This document shows, one piece after another, positions 17,187 through 27,148 of a stretch of 46,715 bases of DNA. The notes under the pieces were generated by a model. The model saw only the letters and a list, made by a program, of their open reading frames with translations, was not told where the DNA came from and did no database searches. Every line of letters begins with the position of its first letter. The stretch's first letter is position 1. This DNA is from Methanomassiliicoccales archaeon (GTDB taxonomy: Archaea; Thermoplasmatota; Thermoplasmata; SG8-5; JAGLSY01): positions 1-46,715 of the forward strand of contig DAOVGM010000023.1 in the NCBI GenBank assembly GCA_030672365.1, given 5' to 3'. The position numbers were made by a program, and so were the translations under genes.

Positions 17187-20141
17187 CTATAGTTCCTCCA
17201 GTGCCTTCCTGCACTTCTCGGCCCTGTGCTTCGAGCCCATTTCCTCAAACATCGAGAGGGCCTTTTCAAGGTGCTCCTTGGCCTTGGCGGTTTCTCCTTT
17301 AGTTTTGAAGAGGAGGCCATACTCATAGAAAAGGCGTGCCAGTTCTTCTTTATTATCAAACTCTTTGATAATTGATTTGGCTTTCTCGAACTCTTCAATA
17401 GATTTGTCCCAATCTTTCTTTTCCCGATAGACCATCCCAAGTACACGATGGCTAATGCCCTCTTCCGTATTCGCCCCGATTTCAACTGATGTCTCAATAG
17501 CTTTTTCTGCGTTTTCGAGTGCTCTCTCAACCTCTCCTAAATCCAGATATGTTGTCGCTAGGCCACGGTAGTTATGAACAGAGAGTTTTTTCTCTCCGAT
17601 TTCCAAACAAATTACTAGGCTCTGCTGGTAGTACTTCAAGGATTTATCTGGGTGGTCTTTACCTATATACACCTCGCCGATGTTACTATAGGTGCTAGCC
17701 ATGAGTTGTTTATCGCCCATTTTTTTGCATATATCCCGGCTCTCCTCGTACATCTCTAACGCGCCATCGTAGTCCCCTCTAGCATAAGCAATGGTCCCCA
17801 TGTTGCCATAGGTTTTAGCCATGCTGCGCTTGTCACCTAGATCCATGAATATCCGTAGGCTCTTCTCATATAGCTCCAGCGTGCGATCGTAATCTCCTCT
17901 GATTTCGGCAATTATTCCCATGTTGCCATAGGTCTTAGCCAAGCCTTGCTTGTCACCCAGACCCTTGTAAATCTGGAGACTTTTCTCCCAAAGCTCTAGC
18001 GTGCCATCGTAATCTCCTCTGTCACTGGCAATTATTCCCATGTTGCCATAGGTCTTGGCCATGCTGCGCCTGTCCCCCAGTTCTTCGTATATGCGCAGAC
18101 TCTTCTCGTACAGCTCTAACGCGCCATCATAATCGCCTCTGGTTCTAGCAATTACTCCCATGCTGTTGTAGGTTTTGGCCATGCCTTGCCCGTCCTCTAG
18201 CTCCTCTTTTATCCGCAGGCTCCTCTCATACAACTCCATGGCGCTATCGTAGTCTCCTCGAAGCTCCTTCAATTTCCCATCTTGGAGTAGTACCTTCGCT
18301 TCCAAGGTCTTGTCCCCACAATCCATAGCATATCCTCTGGCCTGTCCGCTCTCCTCAATAGCTATGTCAACCTCGCCAACGAACTCGTGAATCTTCGAGA
18401 GCCCGAGTAAGGCATCTATCTTCACGCACAAATCCTCTGCGACCTCTAGCGCTCTCTCATATGCCTTTATCGCCTCGTCGGCACCGTAATCTGTCCAGGC
18501 GTGGGCACCCACATCTATCAGATACTTCGCTGCCTTTTCGTTAATGCCAGCCTTGTAATAGTGATGTGCTAGCCCGCTCACCACTTCAACTAGATTTTCT
18601 TTGTTCAGTTCCGCTATCGTGTCAGCAACTATCCTATGATATTCCCTTCTCAGCTCCTCAGAGATGCCGTTGTACAGAACCTCCCTTATCTTACCATGGT
18701 CGAACCTATATTTGTCTTTGAGGTAGTGGATAAGTTTATGGGATTTCTCGATATCGCTCAGGTTCTTGAGGAGCGTGAGCCTTCGCATCTCTGTTGTCTT
18801 TTCTAGGACATCAAGTGAGAACTCCTCGCCCACCACGCTCGCGCACTCAAGTATCTCCCTCTGCTCTTTCCTTAATCTGTCTAAGCGTCTCTTAACAACA
18901 TCATAGACCTTCGTCGGTACATCCAATTTATCAATGTCTGTGACCAATCTCCAGATGCCGTCCTCCCTTCGTGCTATAGCTCCATCCTCGACAAGTAGTT
19001 TTAATATCTCTAGTAGGAAGAAAGGAGTGCCTTCTGTCTCCCTGTAAACCTTGTCCAAGAACCCTTTCTCAAAAGATACTTTCCCAAGGGTGGACTCCAT
19101 GACCTTCTCAGTATCGACCTGGCCTAAGCGTTCCAGAATCATTTTCTCTAACAAGTCCTCCCTGTTCATGTTCTGCATGGCGGTTTCAAGCTGGTGAATC
19201 TTTCCATCCTGGGATTCCATTATGTCCTCTGGTCTATATGTTCCGAGTATCAATGTCTTGTTTTCCTTTGTATTCCGTGCAAGGTAATGAAGCAATGCCA
19301 AAGAGCTGGAATCTGCCCACTGCAAGTCATCTAGGAACAGAAGGTTTGGTTTATCGCTAGATAGCCTTTGGAGCCCAAGAAGCACACTGTCGAATAGATT
19401 TTCTTGGTGAATCTTAGGGTCATCAATGAGGAACCTACCATCGTATTTACCGCTTGTCACTAACTTTGACACTATGTTCTCAACACCCTCAACTTCGTCC
19501 AGGTCTCCATCCCAGTCAGTCAGAAGATTGCCATACTCTTCTTGAACCTCTATCAGTTTTTCCTTCATGTCGTTGACCAGAAACTCATTCAAGCTACCCT
19601 TGGTTACAGTGATCAGGTGCAAACCCTCGCATTCTTCGACCAATATTTTATACTCCTTATATCCCAGTATGTTCAGGCCACCAGTTCGATCGATCTGGTC
19701 GATCATCTGCATTGAATCTTGGACAAAAGTGCCTACGGCCTTCAGCATCGAGGCGAATATCTGCGGGTCAAGCTCTAATTCTTCTCTCTCCGACCTTGTA
19801 ATTAGTAAACCAGCATCGTTCATCAGGTAGGTGGAGACAACTAGCGGTGGCGGGTCCCCCGATATCAGATGGAGTAGGCCAGCTTCCCTGAGAGCTGATT
19901 TAATTGGCATCAGCGGTTCCAGACTTTCAGCCAGGCACCAGCCTTGAATTATCTGAACGCCCTTTGATTCTGCAATCTCAATAAGTTCGGATACCAGGCG
20001 GGTTTTGCCTATACCTGCCTCTCCCGAAATGAAGATGGTGGAGCCTTTACTGGAAATGGCATTGTCTAGAGATTGTTTAAGTTTAGATAATTCCACATCC
20101 CTTCCAACAAGGTCTGGGGTTTTGATGGCTAGCTCTTCCAT
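17187..20141 (-). CDS. STAND/AAA-type ATPase with inserted 'DWDGDLD' domain and C-terminal TPR array
   Basis: LVGRDVELSKL, Walker A FISGEAGIGKTRLV, Walker B PNLLFLDDLQWAD, about 8-10 TPRs. Start placed at MEELAIKTPDLVGRD. Confidence 0.85.
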   Translation of the reverse strand: MEELAIKTPDLVGRDVELSKLKQSLDNAISSKGSTIFISGEAGIGKTRLVSELIEIAESKGVQIIQGWCLAESLEPLMPIKSALREAGLLHLISGDPPPLVVSTYLMNDAGLLITRSEREELELDPQIFASMLKAVGTFVQDSMQMIDQIDRTGGLNILGYKEYKILVEECEGLHLITVTKGSLNEFLVNDMKEKLIEVQEEYGNLLTDWDGDLDEVEGVENIVSKLVTSGKYDGRFLIDDPKIHQENLFDSVLLGLQRLSSDKPNLLFLDDLQWADSSSLALLHYLARNTKENKTLILGTYRPEDIMESQDGKIHQLETAMQNMNREDLLEKMILERLGQVDTEKVMESTLGKVSFEKGFLDKVYRETEGTPFFLLEILKLLVEDGAIARREDGIWRLVTDIDKLDVPTKVYDVVKRRLDRLRKEQREILECASVVGEEFSLDVLEKTTEMRRLTLLKNLSDIEKSHKLIHYLKDKYRFDHGKIREVLYNGISEELRREYHRIVADTIAELNKENLVEVVSGLAHHYYKAGINEKAAKYLIDVGAHAWTDYGADEAIKAYERALEVAEDLCVKIDALLGLSKIHEFVGEVDIAIEESGQARGYAMDCGDKTLEAKVLLQDGKLKELRGDYDSAMELYERSLRIKEELEDGQGMAKTYNSMGVIARTRGDYDGALELYEKSLRIYEELGDRRSMAKTYGNMGIIASDRGDYDGTLELWEKSLQIYKGLGDKQGLAKTYGNMGIIAEIRGDYDRTLELYEKSLRIFMDLGDKRSMAKTYGNMGTIAYARGDYDGALEMYEESRDICKKMGDKQLMASTYSNIGEVYIGKDHPDKSLKYYQQSLVICLEIGEKKLSVHNYRGLATTYLDLGEVERALENAEKAIETSVEIGANTEEGISHRVLGMVYREKKDWDKSIEEFEKAKSIIKEFDNKEELARLFYEYGLLFKTKGETAKAKEHLEKALSMFEEMGSKHRAEKCRKALEEL
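17641..18260 (-). repeat. 120-bp period tandem repeats encoding ~40-aa kinesin-light-chain-like TPR units
   Basis: Near-identical blocks 'cccatgttgccataggt(t/c)tt(a/g)gcca' recur exactly every 120 bp (about 17797, 17917, 18037; diverged at 18157). Confidence 0.85.
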
Positions 20142-20209
20142 TAACAAAAGCAATGCGATTGAGATAGAAAAGGTTTTGGAGCGAAGAATAAAACCCCACT
20201 CCACTCGAT

Positions 20210-21451
20210 TTATCTATCTGTTTGAGGAGAGACAGTATCAGGCGCGATTACTAGGTTATCATCCAACAGCCTGTCTTCGAATTCACTCACATCTTCGCCC
20301 CTTTTCATCAGTGTATAAATGATGCCGGTATTTCGAATGCTACCGATAAACTGGAGTCCCAATATTTTGTTGTCTTTCAAAAGGAGCTTTTTGTGGTAGT
20401 GTGGGGTGGGACGCGATATTGTCTTGCACTTGCCGATGACTTGTGAAGTGGAGCCTACAGCCACTACCGGCGTTTCGAAAATATCCAGCACATTCACCAC
20501 CTCCGCACCCGCATATGTCGCGGGCGCCCCGGCCATGTTCAGGCCTGCAATTCTGCCCTGCTCTATTGCGTTCGGCCAGATGGCAAAGGAGCCCTGTTGC
20601 CCCATGATTTGCTCACGGACTTCCACAATGTCGCCGGCGGCGTAGATGTCTTTCTTGTTCGTCTGCATTGTCGAATCAACTATTATCCCCTTGTTGATTT
20701 CAATGCCAGCGTCTTGTACGATGCCGGTGTTCGGCACAACACCTATCGCAATCACGACCATGTCACATCTTAGTTTCTTCTTTCCGAGAGATACGCTTTC
20801 CACGGTTTTATTGCCGTTAATACTCTTTACGGCATCGTTCAGCACGAGTTTTATGCCGTGTCCTTTGAGGATATTTGCAACCTTTCGGGACATGTCTGGG
20901 TCCAGCATTCTTGACAGGATATCAGGAAGTAACTCCACGATGGTAACCTCAATTCCTCTTTTCCTCAACATCACTGCTGTTTCGATGCCCATGAATCCCC
21001 CGCCCACGACCACGACCTTGTTGACACCCAGTTCCACATGCGCCAATATGTCGAGAGCAGAATCCAGCGTGCCCATAACGTGCACACCCTTTAATTCCAA
21101 CCCAGCTATTTCTTTCGGAATGAGGGGGCTCGCACCGGCTGCGATGAGTAACTTGTCAAATTTGATGTTATCCCCTTTCGCAAGCTTGATTTCCTTTTTG
21201 CGCGGTAATATCCGGATGGCCTCAGTGTTCTTCATGAACTTTGCATTAAGGCGATGATAGAACTTCTTGTCGAAACGAAGTATCGTCTGTTCGTCTGCTT
21301 CGCCGGAGAGCATGTTGGGAAGAGAGCATGGCGAGTATGCTGGGTATTTCTCACGCGAGATTATGGTGATGTCGGATGTTTCGTCAATCTTCCGTATGGC
21401 CTGAAGTGCACTCACCCCGGCACCACCGTTCCCGATTATTACGTAATGCAA
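20210..21451 (-). CDS. FAD-dependent pyridine nucleotide-disulfide-type oxidoreductase (NADH oxidase/AorC-like)
   Basis: YVIIGNGGAGVSALQAIRK, YSPCSLPNMLSG, VVVVGGGFMGIETAVML, DIYAAGDIVEV. Confidence 0.87.
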   Translation of the reverse strand: MHYVIIGNGGAGVSALQAIRKIDETSDITIISREKYPAYSPCSLPNMLSGEADEQTILRFDKKFYHRLNAKFMKNTEAIRILPRKKEIKLAKGDNIKFDKLLIAAGASPLIPKEIAGLELKGVHVMGTLDSALDILAHVELGVNKVVVVGGGFMGIETAVMLRKRGIEVTIVELLPDILSRMLDPDMSRKVANILKGHGIKLVLNDAVKSINGNKTVESVSLGKKKLRCDMVVIAIGVVPNTGIVQDAGIEINKGIIVDSTMQTNKKDIYAAGDIVEVREQIMGQQGSFAIWPNAIEQGRIAGLNMAGAPATYAGAEVVNVLDIFETPVVAVGSTSQVIGKCKTISRPTPHYHKKLLLKDNKILGLQFIGSIRNTGIIYTLMKRGEDVSEFEDRLLDDNLVIAPDTVSPQTDR

Positions 21452-21462
21452 TGGGATTCCAC

Positions 21463-22416
21463 CTATTTTTTATACTCTGGCAGCTCGACCCCCCTAATCA
21501 GGGAGACGATAGTTGAATTGTATGGTGTTGGTATTCCATGAATCTTGCCGTACTCTACTATCTTGCCGTTGAGAAATCCAATCTCTGTTTGGCTCCCCCG
21601 TTCCACATCCACATGCATGGAGGTCTTGTGATGTCCTGCGTTGTCCAGATAATCCATGCAATGTTCCAGAAATCCAGAGTCATAATGAATGCCAACCGCC
21701 TTGGCAACCCCAATTCCCTCACGCAATAAAGCCTCTACAAGTTCCCTGGTCTCTCCAAATTCCATCATCTGTTTCATTGTTCTTCGTGTGAGAGCACAGA
21801 CAGGACTCAGGGCAGCGTTGAGTATGACCTTCTCCCATTCGTATTTCTTGATTTCCGGGGTGAAAGCAGTCTCCAGGCCCGCTTTAGTGATGACCTCTGC
21901 CAGGTCTTTGGCCTTTTCTTCTGCCATTGGATCAATCATGCCGATGTAATTCGGAGCATTGAAGAATGACATACCGATCTTTCCATTGTCCATGAGGTTT
22001 CCGGCATAGTTGACGACAATCCTCAGTACATTCTCCTTTCCAAAGACGCCCGCAATGACCTCCTCGGTGTCCATGCCGTTCTGGAGGCTGATAAAGGTTG
22101 TGTCAGGTTTCACAACCTTGGCAATCTCCGGTATGACCCTCTCCAAAAGGGATGCTTTGACAGAAACGAATATCGTGTTCACATCTTTATTCTGCAATTC
22201 GTCGATGGAATAGCAGATGTTCTCCTGAGGAAATCTCACGTTCAACTCTCTAAAGCCAGTTAGTGTGAGACCACTCCTTTTTATCTCATCCAAGTGATCT
22301 TCAAGTATATCCACAAGGACAACTTCGTGCCCTGCGTTCGCAAGGTGGGATGCCATGATACCACCCACAGGTCCTACACCAACAACTCCAAATTTATGAT
22401 CATCCACCATATTCAA
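21463..22416 (-). CDS. panE-like: PanE/ApbA (2-dehydropantoate 2-reductase) family dehydrogenase
   Basis: FGVVGVGPVGGIMASHLANAGHEVVLVD, LQNGMDTEE, KYEWEKVILNAALSPVCALTRRT; overlaps the upstream dehydratase by 4 nt. Confidence 0.87.
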   Translation of the reverse strand: MNMVDDHKFGVVGVGPVGGIMASHLANAGHEVVLVDILEDHLDEIKRSGLTLTGFRELNVRFPQENICYSIDELQNKDVNTIFVSVKASLLERVIPEIAKVVKPDTTFISLQNGMDTEEVIAGVFGKENVLRIVVNYAGNLMDNGKIGMSFFNAPNYIGMIDPMAEEKAKDLAEVITKAGLETAFTPEIKKYEWEKVILNAALSPVCALTRRTMKQMMEFGETRELVEALLREGIGVAKAVGIHYDSGFLEHCMDYLDNAGHHKTSMHVDVERGSQTEIGFLNGKIVEYGKIHGIPTPYNSTIVSLIRGVELPEYKK

Positions 22417-23657
22417 TCCACCTCTAACTGTTCTATGAATGCTTCGAAATTCGTCTTTGTTTGTTCGTCAGAAAGACATCTCAGGTCGTTCAAATCTCCG
22501 TTAATGACGAGAGCGGGTATGCCAGTCTCTTCTTCAAGCCGTTGTGGCATGCCGTAGCGATTGTTGGAGTTGTTCGGACAGGTTTTTGCATCGTGATATA
22601 TGACACCGTCAATTTTGAAGAAATCAATCATCTCTTTCAAATATTTCTCCTTTGCCTCATCCGAGCGGACGATGAACAATTCGGTATATGCTTTTGCCAT
22701 GCTTTTGAACGGGTCAGAAGCATCAAAATCGGAGAATATCCAGCTGTTGCAATACGTGGATGCGACAATGCACGCCTTCCTGCCCGCAAAGAATTCGGAA
22801 TGGTCCCGCAATCTGCCCCAGACAGGCATGCCTTCCCAAAAAAATCTGAACTGTTCGCCATCTACCGCGCCTTCCTGTTCTCGAATTTTTTCTTCCAATT
22901 CTGAGAGTAATAATTTATAGTAATCCACCGCCTGCTGCGTCCCCCTCAATACCACTGCCGGTCCCATGTGAATTGTACTGTCAAAGAAAGTAAGCGGGGA
23001 AGGTGCAGCTACCGCCGTGTCCAACACATTCTTCCAGAGGTCAGAGCACTCCCGCGACATAGACAACACTCTTTTTAACTCGTTCATGTCAAACTTGTTG
23101 CCGGATATTTTCTCCAAAGGCTCGATCATCTCTTCCATCTGGTGCGCTATGGATTGAACATAGGTGTCTGTAACGTCATTGATCCCTCTGTGTGTGTGAA
23201 TCCCGACCATCGGAGCGTCGAACTCCGATGCAAACCACCCGAACCAGTCCTGTACATCCCTGCACTGGTTGGTGTTGAAAACCAATACATCCGGTTTGGG
23301 CACATTCTTTATTTCAGGATAAGCCCTGGACAATGGCGTGACCTTCTTCAAATACGCACCGATGTCTGCCGTGAGGTATGAACAAATGTCAGGTGAATAC
23401 CCTATAGCATTGGCATAAGGTATCAAGTCCGTGGCCATCCTCGTGACACCCAGCATGGCAGAATGATTTTCAGGAAAATAAACTGAAAAACCCATGCTCC
23501 TCAAAATTTCGGCAGGCCCCACACTAGAACACCACGCGACCTTTTTTTCACTGCTTTTTGCGGCATGGTCCAGCTGATAATAATACTCAGCCATGATCTG
23601 CTTCATTTCTTTAGTTGATTTGATTTCCTTTCGAGCCGACTTTATCTCCCCAGCCAT
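22413..23657 (-). CDS. hgdB-like: 2-hydroxyacyl-CoA dehydratase / HgdB-family D-component-like protein
   Basis: KKVAWCSSVGPAEILRSMGF, NTNQCRDVQDWF, TYCNSWIFSDFD, YHDAKTCPNNSNNRYG, GIPALVINGDLNDLR. Confidence 0.85.
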   Translation of the reverse strand: MAGEIKSARKEIKSTKEMKQIMAEYYYQLDHAAKSSEKKVAWCSSVGPAEILRSMGFSVYFPENHSAMLGVTRMATDLIPYANAIGYSPDICSYLTADIGAYLKKVTPLSRAYPEIKNVPKPDVLVFNTNQCRDVQDWFGWFASEFDAPMVGIHTHRGINDVTDTYVQSIAHQMEEMIEPLEKISGNKFDMNELKRVLSMSRECSDLWKNVLDTAVAAPSPLTFFDSTIHMGPAVVLRGTQQAVDYYKLLLSELEEKIREQEGAVDGEQFRFFWEGMPVWGRLRDHSEFFAGRKACIVASTYCNSWIFSDFDASDPFKSMAKAYTELFIVRSDEAKEKYLKEMIDFFKIDGVIYHDAKTCPNNSNNRYGMPQRLEEETGIPALVINGDLNDLRCLSDEQTKTNFEAFIEQLEVD

Positions 23658-23791
23658 CTTATCTCCTTCAATTATTTGAGTACAGTGGAATAAATCATAA
23701 GTTGCATCTTATTGTTCATATCCACAAATATAGCAACCAGGAATTATCATGGAACCTATTAATCATTTTGGTGTTTTGATATTATTGTCAA

Positions 23792-24015
23792 AGGTCAAGA
23801 ACACTCAGGTCTTTAGGCCTGAGATGAATTGACCTGAATATCATTAAAAGGAGGAGACCGCCGTATGCGCATCAATACCTATTGAAGGAACTCGAAGTCA
23901 TCAACTTCGAGAAATCGCGCATATGGCCGCTTAAAAGTGAACTTCCAGGCCAGGATAGAAACGCCAGGTTGTTAAGACGAGCTGTGGCTCGTCTGTTTAT
24001 GGCCAGGTAGTTTAC
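23792..24015 (+). ncRNA. Structured repeat element copy 2
   Basis: Stems: AGGTCAA(23792)/TTGACCT(23829); CTCAGG/CCTGAG; GCCGTATGCGC(23860)/GCGCATATGGC(23917); CTCGAAGT/ACTTCGAG; GTGAACT..(23937)/AGTTTAC(ends 24015); GACGAGC/GCTCGTC. Compensatory changes relative to copy 1. Confidence 0.8.
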
Positions 24016-24103
24016 GCCACCCATACTAATGATTAAATATTGACAGGCACTTTACCTCAGATAGTGGGCCATACCCAGTTATAATCCCTCTAAAGGTGAA
24101 GTT

Positions 24104-24895
24104 ATGAAAAGTGAGGAATATTTCGCAGGCATCGATGTCGGGACATCGTACGTGAAAACCGCGATCATAGACGATAAAAACGATATCATAGGCTCCTTCA
24201 TAGAACGTACTGGTGCAGATATAAAGTCATCAATTAATGTCGCCTTTGAAGGGGCCATTGCTGAGGCCGGAATACCCAGATCAATGATAAGGAATGTTAC
24301 TGCAACAGGATTTGGAAAGAGCCAGGCACCTGTTGCCGACACGGTAAAAACAGAGATAAGCTGCCATGCCAAAGGTGCTTTTCATCATTTTCCAGGAAAA
24401 ATCACGATCATCGATATCGGAGGCCAGGACACAAAAATCATAAAAGTCGACGAACATGGGAAAAGATTGGGTTTCAAGATGAACAGAAAGTGTGCCGCAG
24501 GGACAGGAGCGTTCCTGGAAGAGATCGCAGCCAGACTTAATTTATCAATGGACGAGATGAACACTCTTGCAGTCAAGTCTGACAAAGAAGCCGCTTTGGG
24601 GAGTTTCTGTACAGTTTTTGCAATCACAGAGGTGATCACACGCGTTAAAGCGGGAGAGAAAGTGGAAAACATGGTCAGGGGCGCATTTGAATCGGTTGCC
24701 AGAAGGGTTATCGAGATGGATGTGCTGGATGGCCAAGTGGTTATGACTGGCGGCGTGGTGGCACACAACGACATAATTGCCGACATTCTGGGTGCACTTA
24801 TTGAAAACAAGATCTCGATTCCACCACAACCCCAACTGACTGGCGCTTTCGGAGCCGCGCTGTTTGCGAGAGAAGGTCAAGAACCAGAAAAATAG
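24104..24895 (+). CDS. hgdC-like: Acyl-CoA dehydratase activase (BadF/HgdC family)
   Basis: AGIDVGTSYVKTAII, IIDIGGQDTKIIKVD, RKCAAGTGAFLEEIA, GSFCTVFAITEV, GGVVAHN. Confidence 0.9.
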   Translation: MKSEEYFAGIDVGTSYVKTAIIDDKNDIIGSFIERTGADIKSSINVAFEGAIAEAGIPRSMIRNVTATGFGKSQAPVADTVKTEISCHAKGAFHHFPGKITIIDIGGQDTKIIKVDEHGKRLGFKMNRKCAAGTGAFLEEIAARLNLSMDEMNTLAVKSDKEAALGSFCTVFAITEVITRVKAGEKVENMVRGAFESVARRVIEMDVLDGQVVMTGGVVAHNDIIADILGALIENKISIPPQPQLTGAFGAALFAREGQEPEK

Positions 24896-24963
24896 CGGTT
24901 TTTTTATATTTGGTCTTGCATTACAGGGGACAACGGAGGACAGCCGCATAAGGGATTGTTTGC

Positions 24964-26535
24964 ATGACTTGGTTAAACATTGGGGAAAAGGTCAGGGTCA
25001 ATGCTGCCAAGTATCCTGATAAACTCGCCTTGAAAGATGCACGAGGTCAACTGACTTTCAAAGAGTATGACGAAAGGACCAACATGCTGGCCAACGGCTT
25101 CCTCAAGCAAGGTCTGGAAAAAGGCGACAAAATAGCGGTTTTGTCCAATAATTCATTGGAATTCATGGAGATTTATGTCGCTGCAGCCAAAGCCGGTATC
25201 ATAGTCGTTCCGCTGAACTTTCGATTGCATCCCGACGACCTGACATATATCATAAAAAATTCAGATTCGAAAATGCTACTCGTAGAGTCCCGTTTTCGGG
25301 AACCAACCAGAGAAATCTGGGAAAAAGCCGAGGACGCGGAGCTCGACAATGTCAGGCGGGTTCTGATAGCGGACGAACCAATAGACGGTTGGGAATATTA
25401 TGAGGATATAATAAGAACTGGGGAAAACATATATCCCTCTGTAAAAACAGAACCGGAGGACACCTGGGTCATCTTATACACATCTGGTACGACTGGCAGG
25501 CCCAAAGGAGCCATCCGCTCTCATCGCTCCTATGTGGCATTTTTCCTGGTCAATCAGGCAGAGTTTTCCTTTAATCCGCAAGATTACGGTATGATATTGA
25601 TGCCGTTGTCGCATGTCAACTCGACGTTCTATTCCTTCGTCTTCACTTACCTCGGTGCACCGGTCTATATTCACCGCGAGTATAATTTCAATCCGGAAGA
25701 AGCACTGCAAATTATCAACCGTGAGAAGATAACCTTCACCTCGATGATTCCTACACATTTTAATCTCATTTTGACGCTTCCGGAAGAGGTCAAGAAGAAA
25801 TACGACCTCAATTCTATACGGGCCCTTCTCACATCATCCGCTCCGGCCACCAGACAAATGAAATTAGATGTAATAGAGTTATTTAAAGAGGCCCAACTCT
25901 ACGAGGGGTATGGCTCAACCGAGGCCGGCCTCGTCACCATTCTCAGACCAGAGGACCAAATGAGTAAATTGGGGTCAATAGGCAAAGAATGCATCGGAAC
26001 CGATTGCATCAAGCTCTTGGATGAGGCCGGCGATCCCGTACCCGTTGGTGAAGTAGGCGAGCTCTACTCGCGGGGTCCCCAGATGTTCGACAGATACTAC
26101 AAATTACCTGAAAAGACCAAAGAAGCGTTCATCGGGCAATATTTCAGCGCGGGGGACATGGCCAAAAAGGACGAGGACGGCTTTTACTATCTCGTCGACA
26201 GGAAGGCCAATATGATAATTACCGGGGGTGAGCACGTCTTCCCCTCCGAAGTTGAAAAGGTTGTTAAAAGACACCCCATGGTCAGGGACTGTGCAATTGT
26301 CGGTTTGCAGGATGCCAAGTGGGGCGAGGCCGTTACAGCGGTCTGTGTACTTTGTGATGGAGGAACACCATCAGACGAATTGATTGAAGACATCAGGCAG
26401 TTTTGCGAAGACAAGGTGGCCAGATTTAAAAAACCGAAACGTGTTTTGTTCATAAGTTCCGAGGAAATGCCGAAAACCGCGTCCGGAAAGATTGTCCATC
26501 GCCTTTTGCGAGAGAGATTCGACCAGAAGGAATAA
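24964..26535 (+). CDS. AMP-forming acyl-CoA synthetase/ligase
   Basis: WVILYTSGTTGRPKGAIRSHRS, YEGYGSTEAG, YYLVDRKANMIITGGEHVFPSEVE, PKTASGKIVHRLLRE. Confidence 0.92.
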   Translation: MTWLNIGEKVRVNAAKYPDKLALKDARGQLTFKEYDERTNMLANGFLKQGLEKGDKIAVLSNNSLEFMEIYVAAAKAGIIVVPLNFRLHPDDLTYIIKNSDSKMLLVESRFREPTREIWEKAEDAELDNVRRVLIADEPIDGWEYYEDIIRTGENIYPSVKTEPEDTWVILYTSGTTGRPKGAIRSHRSYVAFFLVNQAEFSFNPQDYGMILMPLSHVNSTFYSFVFTYLGAPVYIHREYNFNPEEALQIINREKITFTSMIPTHFNLILTLPEEVKKKYDLNSIRALLTSSAPATRQMKLDVIELFKEAQLYEGYGSTEAGLVTILRPEDQMSKLGSIGKECIGTDCIKLLDEAGDPVPVGEVGELYSRGPQMFDRYYKLPEKTKEAFIGQYFSAGDMAKKDEDGFYYLVDRKANMIITGGEHVFPSEVEKVVKRHPMVRDCAIVGLQDAKWGEAVTAVCVLCDGGTPSDELIEDIRQFCEDKVARFKKPKRVLFISSEEMPKTASGKIVHRLLRERFDQKE

Positions 26536-26548
26536 TAACTGTTCTAAA

Positions 26549-27148
26549 TCAATCCGGTGCCGTCACCGCCAAGCCACGTTCGAACGCCTTCGAGTTCAGG
26601 TCAACGGTCTTGGGCGGTACCTCTGAGAGTATGTACTTCTTAAACTCATCAGTTTCGATCGGCAATTTTCCAGTTCCGGCAAGGGCGCCTAACATGACAG
26701 CATTTGCCATGACGTGGGAGCCAACTTCAATTGCAATTTTGGTGGCATTCAACACAGTCAGGTGGTCGTTGACTTCCTCTATAGCCCCTATGACATCGTC
26801 CAAGTCTGGATATTTCACGTCACTGATGTTTACGCTCACTGGGATAAACATAGCTTTGTTGGTGATGATCACGGTTTCCGGATGGGCCTTTTGGATAGCC
26901 CTGAACGCTTCAATCGGCTCGAAGGAAAGTATCAAGTCTGCCTGACCGTCCCCTATCATAGGGCTGTAAGTGTCTCCGATACACACGTGGCATGTCACGA
27001 CGCCGCCTCTCTGTGCCATGCCGTGGACCTCGCTCATTATCACGTTCTGGCCGGTGTTCATTATGGCTTCGCCAATGACCTTTGAGGCGAATACCACACC
27101 TTGACCGCCAACTCCGACAACGAGGATACGCAGGACATCATTCTTCAT
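26549..27148 (-). CDS. iorB: Indolepyruvate:ferredoxin oxidoreductase beta subunit
   Basis: ILVVGVGGQGVVFASKVIGEAIMNTGQNV, SEVHGMAQRGGVVTCHV; ATG overlaps the iorA stop. Confidence 0.9.
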   Translation of the reverse strand: MKNDVLRILVVGVGGQGVVFASKVIGEAIMNTGQNVIMSEVHGMAQRGGVVTCHVCIGDTYSPMIGDGQADLILSFEPIEAFRAIQKAHPETVIITNKAMFIPVSVNISDVKYPDLDDVIGAIEEVNDHLTVLNATKIAIEVGSHVMANAVMLGALAGTGKLPIETDEFKKYILSEVPPKTVDLNSKAFERGLAVTAPD

